In this document: positions 59,052 to 64,000 of the stretch, one piece after another
Layout of the letters: each line of letters opens with the position of its first letter
Numbering within the stretch: position 1 is the stretch's first letter
Source: Panagrolaimus kolymaensis
Taxonomy: Eukaryota; Nematoda; Chromadorea; Rhabditida; Panagrolaimidae
Assembly: GCA_028622995.1 (NCBI GenBank)
Contig: JAJQJQ010000082.1
Span: 372,001 to 436,000 of the forward strand
Direction of reading: 5' to 3'
DNA length: 64,000 nt
Program-made: the position numbers and the translations under genes
The notes under the pieces: model-generated
What the model was told of the DNA's origin: nothing
Database searches by the model: none
What the model saw: only the letters and a program-made list of their open reading frames with translations

Positions 59052-60150
59052 CCATAAAGAAAGCTTTTCCAATTCAAGCAAATTACTGAAATCCAAAGCC
59101 GGCATATTTGATCGTTCGTATATATTATCGATTTGCAGGAATCTTAGTTTAGTTAATTTTGAAAGCCAAATACTCATGTCGGTTGTTGGATTAGCATTAT
59201 TTGAATAATCCAAAATAAGCGTTTCAAGGTTTGTTGCTCTTTGAGCTAAGACATTCATATCATTTGTAGTGAAATTGCAATTATCGAGATTTAAATAAAG
59301 AAGCCCAAGAGGAAGGAAATCAAAAAAATTGTCAATCGTATTTTTAGCTAGATTCATGTGTTTAATATTTGGACAATTCTGGCAAAGTGCTTTTAAACCA
59401 TCATCATTTATACTACTATAGCAACTACAGCGTTTTAAAGAAATTTCTTCCAACATCGGACAAAAACGAGCAATGGAAAGTAAGTCAGATTTTTTCAAAT
59501 TTATAAATGATAAATTAAGCTTGGTAAGTTTTGGGGCCATTAAAAGTAATGAACAAACTTCTCCTTTAAGTGTGCGCGAATAAATGGAAAGATCAATATT
59601 TTGAATGTTATTTTTTGCGCGTGACAAAACTGCTTTCACCTAAAAAAATATTTTTTTGTTATAATTAAAGATCGGCAAATTGTTTTAAAGCTTACAGATT
59701 CGTAGGTAATTTTATGTATTTGTATTTTTTCATGTTGATCTCTGCTAAAGTTTGGTGGAATTTGAGAATAGTTTGTATATTTGATGATGGATTCATGGGT
59801 TATTGAATCTTTCTTCGGCCAAACAAAATTCCAAATAAATTTTCGTAATCGTTTACAAACAATTTCAAGGTTGAATAGATCGTCAAATGAAACTTGGTTT
59901 AAAATTTTACCCTAAAAATTTTAAACTTTTTAAATAAAGAATCTAAGCAATTGATAGAATAAAAAAACATACGAGGATTTCATTTGGAAGATCAGTAATT
60001 AACATAGTTTTGGTGTCGCCATCATTTCCACTTTCTGCTGCTTTTAAATTGCGGTTTTGTGATCCTTTTGATAGCTAAAAAATTTTTGAAACTTTTTAAT
60101 TATTAAACTATGGTAAATGTATTTACCTTTATTAAAACAGGCTTTTCTGA

Positions 60151-60575
60151 CAAGGGAACGGATTAGCATGTCAAATCGCTGGGGAGATTTGGCTTACACC
60201 AATCGATAGAGCTCAAAAAGTTAGACTATGGGCCAAAATCCTAGCTGCCCACCAATTCAAAAAAAAAAAGTTTTGCCAGGTCAAAGTTTAAAATTCCTGG
60301 ACTTAGAAACTTTTTGCACTTTTTTCTTCCTTTTTCAGTCATTTTTTTCGTTGCTTTCCTCTTTTTGGCGTTTTGTTGAAAGTTCAAAAAATTTTCTAAG
60401 TATCGAAAAAAAGACGGTTTTTTTGTTATTTTTGTTCAACTTTGATCTGACGAAACTAATTTTTTTTGAATTGGTGGGCAGTTAGGATTTTGGCCCATAG
60501 TCTAACTTTTTGAGCTCTATCGATTGGTATAGGCCAAATCTCCCCAGCGATTTGACATGCTAATCCGTTCCCTTG
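60151..60575. mobile_element. MITE with 3-bp TGA duplication and ~110-bp inverted ends
   Basis: A 425-bp element begins CAAGGGAACGGATTAGCATG and ends with its complement; the inverted ends extend over about 110 bp to the GAATTGGTGGGCAG motif. TGA flanks both sides (60148-60150, 60576-60578). A 3-bp duplication fits PIF/Harbinger- or CACTA-type elements. It has no coding capacity and interrupts exon 1 of the F-box/LRR gene. Confidence 0.87.
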
Positions 60576-60653
60576 TGAGTTTTTACATTGACGCTTTAAA
60601 TATGGCCTTGATCTGCCGCTGCTAGCAGCAGTTATGACATTTTTTTCTAACAT

Positions 60654-61241
60654 TCGTTCAAAATGTAAACTAAAAATAAAAAAATATTTATTTTTAAAAG
60701 TTAAATAAAATCATAAAATAAAAAAAGATGGAAAGAAAAGCGTCCAACTATCTAATAATAAAAAGAAAAAGAAATATTGAAGTAAGTTAGTTTTTTTTCT
60801 CAATATTTATGTTTTTCATTCAATTAAATAGGAAAATGCATCGATTTTTTGAAGAAGAAATTTTATTGTCAAAGATAAAATTATTTTGAGTGATAAACTA
60901 CTTTTTCTTATCAATTAATTATATGAAAGATTTATTTCTTCATTAAATAAACTGAATCATCACAAGCATGTTTTTTGTTGTTGCTAATTTTTCCCAATAA
61001 AATTAAACTTTAAACATGAAAAACTCATTTTAAATAAAATCTATTTTACAGAATAATTGGGAAAATAGACAATAACAAAATAATTTATTTGCATAAAGTA
61101 TTTCAACAAGATAAATGTTAAATTTTTTGCGCCCTTCACTTTCTGCTTATATTTTTTTATTTATTAAATAAATTTTTTTATTTACCAAAAACTTAATATT
61201 AAATGAATTACAAAATAATAAATTATCAAGCAAAGTGTACT
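60654..61241. other. AT-rich intergenic stretch
   Basis: No gene or repeat recognised. Confidence 0.45.
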
Positions 61242-62198
61242 TCAAAGCATTGTAATATTAGCCAATGCAGGAACCAAAGAATCGATATCTTTGATGGACA
61301 AAAAATTCATATCCATATTTTTTCGAACATTTCCAAAACTCAATAAACATGGTTCTGCATTTCGAATGGTTTGAATCCATTCTTTTGGAATTTGATCGTA
61401 ACCAAATCTGGCTCCAATTAATGCACCAACAATGCAACCATTCGTGTCTGTGTCTCCGCCTCTCGCGATTGCAGCTTCTAATCCCGAAGCAAATGATTCA
61501 ACATGAAGGAGTTGATAAAAGGCACTTTGAAAAGCAACCTAAAAAAATTATTTTTATTTAACGACAAATGAGAATAATTTTACTCCAAGATATCCTTGTT
61601 TACTTCCATCACCATTGGTAACAAGGAAAGGTTTTGACTTATCTTCGTGATGTAATTTAACTGGAATGTCTTGAGTTTTGGCATCCTTAAGATATTCTCG
61701 AATCATATCTGTTTCAGTGGAATTATATGCTTCTTCATAAGCTTCCTAAAAATAATACCAAAAACAAATATAGTTTTGAAAGTTACGGAAATGGATTTTT
61801 TTAATGGCAAAATTTTTTTTTAACAAACTTCTTTAGTTTTTCCATTTAAAAGTGCAGCCAAAGCTACGACATAAGTTGCTGCGGCATCGTGAACGATTGG
61901 ATGAGCATGATTTATTTGGGCATCTTGTTTAGCCAAATCTCGTATACTGAAAGTTTCATTGAAAAAAACGGAAAATTAATTTATTTTAAAAATAAATTTT
62001 AGAAAAACGGGCAAAAATTTTTTTTCAAATATAATAAAACTAAATTTCTTACTTTTCAATACTTTCATTTCTAAATGCAATGGCCAAAGGTGAAATTCTC
62101 ATTAATGAACCATTACTTAAACTATTGGTATTACTTCGTCGAACATTATGATAGATTTCTTCATAAATTTGAAGTTTTTGTTGCAATCTATGAAACAT
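61242..62198 (-). pseudogene. ADP-ribosylglycohydrolase (DraG/ARH family), 5' truncated
   Basis: Four exons (62198-62053, 61946-61829, 61745-61584, 61538-61242) join in phase for about 240 residues. Family motifs are clear: SNGSLMRISPLAIAF, HAHPIVHDAAATYVVALAAL, and the C-terminal metal-binding motif RGGDTDTNGCIVGALIGARF. The family hydrolyses ADP-ribose from Arg or Ser using two Mg2+/Mn2+ ions. The N-terminal ~130-150 residues, including the first metal-binding motif (G-D-x-x-G ... T-D-D-T), are missing. To the right of 62198 the opposite strand is taken by a poly-Gln gene, and no upstream exon is seen. The fragment is otherwise open, with good splice sites. Without the first Asp set it should not be catalytic. 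An unseen distant 5' exon cannot be fully excluded. Confidence 0.82.
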
Positions 62199-62930
62199 GA
62201 ACAACAACAACCTGTAGCTCCACCGGCATATAATTATCAATCGCAGCAACAACAGCAGCCACAAAAATCAGCAACCCCAAATGAATCCTATGCATCAACA
62301 ACAACAACAACAACAGCAATCCCAACAGCAAAGAATGCAACAAGGAGGAGGGCCTCACCAACCTCATCAGCCACAACAACAAAATCAACACCAACAGCAA
62401 CAGCAGCAGCCACTATTTGGATATCAAAGACCCCAACAACAACACCCTCATCAACAACAGCAAGGTGGTCATCCACAAATGATGCAACCTCCTCATCAAC
62501 AGCAAAATTTACAGCAGCAACAGCATCAACAAGGTCAGATGCACCCGAATCAACAACAACAATTTCAAAGAATGCCTCAACAACAACAACAACCATTACC
62601 TCCACCTAATTATCAACAACATCAGCAACAACAACAACAACAGCAAAGATTTATGAGTAAGTTTTGCTTTTATATTAGCAAAAAATTTCTTAAAAAATGA
62701 AAACTAAAGTTTCTTGAAAATTGCTTATTTTTGACCAAAAAAGAATATTTGCAAAATTAGGTACTAAAATGAACTAATTTTCAGATTCAAATCATCAAAT
62801 GCAAATGAGAATGAATCCTCAACAACAACAGCAACAAATGTTGCAACAACAACAACAACAACGAGCCCAAATGCATCCAAATCAACAACAGCAACAACAA
62901 CCACTATGGCCTCCACCACAGCCTCGATAA
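62190..62930 (+). CDS. Poly-Gln/Pro-rich protein with probable frameshift
   Basis: A Gln-rich frame starts at ATG 62190 (MKHEQQQPVAPPAYNYQ), then the Gln-rich reading moves to the next frame from about 62263 (QQPQMNPMHQQQ onward). The switch falls at an A5 run (62263-62267); one base fewer would join the two Gln-rich parts. Exon 1 ends at 62656 (A before GTAAGT) and exon 2 runs 62785-62930 (TTTTCAG acceptor), ending in LWPPPQPR. The product is Gln, Pro, His and Met-rich low complexity with no domain; such tails occur in Mediator subunits and in CDK8 C-termini. It overlaps the truncated glycohydrolase exon head-to-head by a few bases and lies 500 bp before the second CDK8 copy on the same strand. 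Codon runs of CAA/CAG make alignment-free judgement weak. Confidence 0.5.
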
Positions 62931-63430
62931 AATGGAGAACGCTTAAAACTTTTAAAACCTTTTTTTATTTTATTTTTTTTCCTTTGTCTTGTCTTGTCTT
63001 TGAATTGAAAATGTAATGGAAGTTGTTGTTTTATCTATTTGAGAAATTTTTATTATTTTTTCCTTTAAGAAAATTGGAATTATTAAATAAATTTTAAATT
63101 ACCAAAGTATAAGTGAGTGAACGTAACCAAAAGAATTATAATATTTTGTTTAAATTTTCACAAAAGAATCCGTTAAAATAGTTTTACTTTTTCAAAATAA
63201 TTTAGTTTGGGTAAAGGAACATATGAAAATTTTTTTAGTAGAATGCGAATTATTATGTTAATTATAAAAAGCCACCGCTAGATACAGTACCGGCCATTTT
63301 TTGGCGAAGAGCTAATGAATGCCAAATAAGTCAAGAAAAATTTGTTCAAGCTACAACAAACGGCTTTCATTAATCCTAAGAACTCATTTCTCTGCATATA
63401 ATTTTTATTTTTTGATGATATCTAACAAAA
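62931..63430. other. 3' flank of the poly-Gln gene
   Basis: An AATAAA signal at about 63086 follows the stop codon. Otherwise there is no gene. Confidence 0.4.
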
Positions 63431-64000
63431 ATGATCGACCAAGCTTTTATTGCCGAATTAGCGAAGAAACGTGAAAAGGTTGAAGCTTTATTTAATTTTG
63501 AAGGATATAAAATTGGTCGAGGCTCTTATGGGTTTGTTTAATTTCTTAAAAAAAAGTATTCGAATTTAAATTTAACTTTTTTCAGACATGTATATAAAGC
63601 TTTTCCAAAAACCAAAACTAATTTATTTCCTAAAAAAGAATATGCTTTAAAATTGATTGAAGGCCGAGGGCTTAGTACAAGTGCATGCCGAGAAATTTCA
63701 TTGTTGAGAGAGCTAAAGTAGGTGACTTTTTAAACATTTTTTCTTGACTTTTCTGGTGCTGTTTTATGCAAATTTAAAAGTCTAAATCTTTTGTTTTTCA
63801 GTCATGAAAATATAATTCGATTGAATCGAGTTTTAACAGATCAACGAAAAGTTTGGCTACTTTTTGATTATTGCGAGCATGATTTATGGAACATTATTAA
63901 TTAACATCGAACTCAAAAAATTAATATTACTATTAATGAAACTGTTTTCACAAGAATGATTAAAAGTTTAATGTATCAAATGTTGAATGGAATATTATAT
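63431..64000 (+). pseudogene. CDK8 copy 2, N-lobe with in-frame stop, cut by window edge
   Basis: Three exons (63431-63537, with the donor inside TATGG|GTTTGT at about 63532, then 63587-63716, then 63802 to the window edge) match copy 1 at 36188-37829 in structure and sequence. They share the MID...FIAELxKKREKVE start, GRGSYG glycine loop, [10 protein letters not shown] with the catalytic Lys, SACRE, and the [19 protein letters not shown] hinge. The frame is broken by a TAA at 63902-63904, where copy 1 has Tyr (IIKYHR against IIN-stop-HR). Introns are at the same positions as copy 1, so this is a DNA-level duplicate, not a retrocopy. Divergence from copy 1 is clear, mostly silent or conservative. 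The rest of the gene lies beyond the window, so further lesions cannot be judged. Confidence 0.85.

Larger units (their letters stand above)
57970..60653 (-). pseudogene. F-box/LRR protein gene broken by two MITEs
   Basis: Six minus-strand exons: 60653-60579 plus 60147-60127 (exon 1, split), 60074-59973, 59911-59696, 59639-58386 (split), a short one about 58340-58266, and 58208-57970. Exons 2-3 encode an F-box across their junction: ITDLPNEIL then GKILNQVSFDDLFNLEIVCK. Exon 4 encodes leucine-rich repeats of the F-box/LRR (SKP2/FBXL) cysteine-containing type, such as LTKLNLSFINL, CPNIKHMNLAKN and NLETLILDY. Such proteins select substrates for SCF ubiquitin ligases. Exon 1 contains a 425-bp MITE and exon 4 a 451-bp MITE, both with target duplications; with each element and one duplication copy set aside, the frame is continuous. 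As written the gene cannot make full-length protein. The remaining exons lack other lesions, so inactivation is recent or heterozygous. Confidence 0.85.

Noticed and set aside
62288..62605. Val/Asp-rich minus-strand open frame
   Set aside because: Antisense shadow of the CAA/CAG repeats.
62148..62609. Long Thr/Ser/Ala-rich open frame
   Set aside because: Beyond about 62263 it is the shifted frame of CAA/CAG repeats, which read ACA/AGC/GCA and give artificial Thr/Ser/Ala runs; only its first ~25 codons belong to the Gln-rich protein.
14610..63904. In-frame TAA codons in aconitase and both CDK8 copies as a sign of a changed genetic code
   Set aside because: TAA is also used as the normal terminator at correct family lengths (SF3B1, HMG box, CDK8 copy 1), the three sites do not encode a consistent residue, and nematode nuclear genomes use the standard code.

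Overview
The window reads as a chromosomal stretch from an AT-rich, transposon-loaded nematode genome. I base this on small GT...TTTTNAG introns (mostly 40-110 nt), polypyrimidine-AG acceptors sitting 10-70 nt in front of start codons as if for spliced-leader trans-splicing, and conserved animal genes that include DPY-30, Lark/RBM4, SF3B1, CDK8, HMG-box proteins and a shugoshin-like protein. A Tylenchina-like nematode is my guess; genus and species cannot be read from the sequence.

Layout. 1-6.7 kb: small unknown genes, one of them a secreted/membrane protein gene between two ~470-bp inverted repeat arms. 6.7-13.3 kb: a 19-exon chimeric transposase gene, MULE-A (gag-like N-terminus, Ser/Lys region, MULE transposase, SWIM and PHD-like fingers, cysteine-peptidase-like C-terminus), with a 495-bp hAT-type MITE inside one exon. 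14.2-15.3 kb: a GC-rich 20-bp tandem array joined to a broken 3' piece of mitochondrial aconitase. 15.5-22.5 kb: the ordinary housekeeping block dpy-30, lark/RBM4 and SF3B1. 23.4-24.9 kb: a four-span membrane protein. 25.9-30.4 kb: MULE-B, which looks intact, beside a hAT transposase remnant. 31.8-34.8 kb: two divergent HMG-box genes. 36.2-37.8 kb: CDK8 copy 1. 38.6-44.0 kb: a shugoshin-like gene, fragments, and a Sel1/MYND gene with a frameshift. 45.5-51.5 kb: an intact seven-exon gene shaped like a class I viral fusion glycoprotein, followed directly by MULE-C, a MULE transposase fused to an OTU protease. 52-64 kb: a TPR protein, an ADP-ribosyltransferase-like gene divergent from an intronless NACHT-ankyrin gene, an F-box/LRR gene broken by two different MITEs, a 5'-truncated ADP-ribosylglycohydrolase, a poly-Gln gene, and a second, broken CDK8 copy cut by the window edge.

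Two themes stand out. First, three unrelated-looking MULE transposase genes lie in 45 kb; two carry C-terminal regions resembling ubiquitin-pathway peptidases, and one sits next to an envelope-like gene. Second, many genes are visibly broken (MITE insertions, in-frame stops, 5' truncations, single-base shifts). Some of this may be assembly error, but three insertions have clean target-site duplications and are therefore real transposition events. Exon joins were worked out by eye from frame and splice-site agreement; domain calls are by motif only, since no search could be run.
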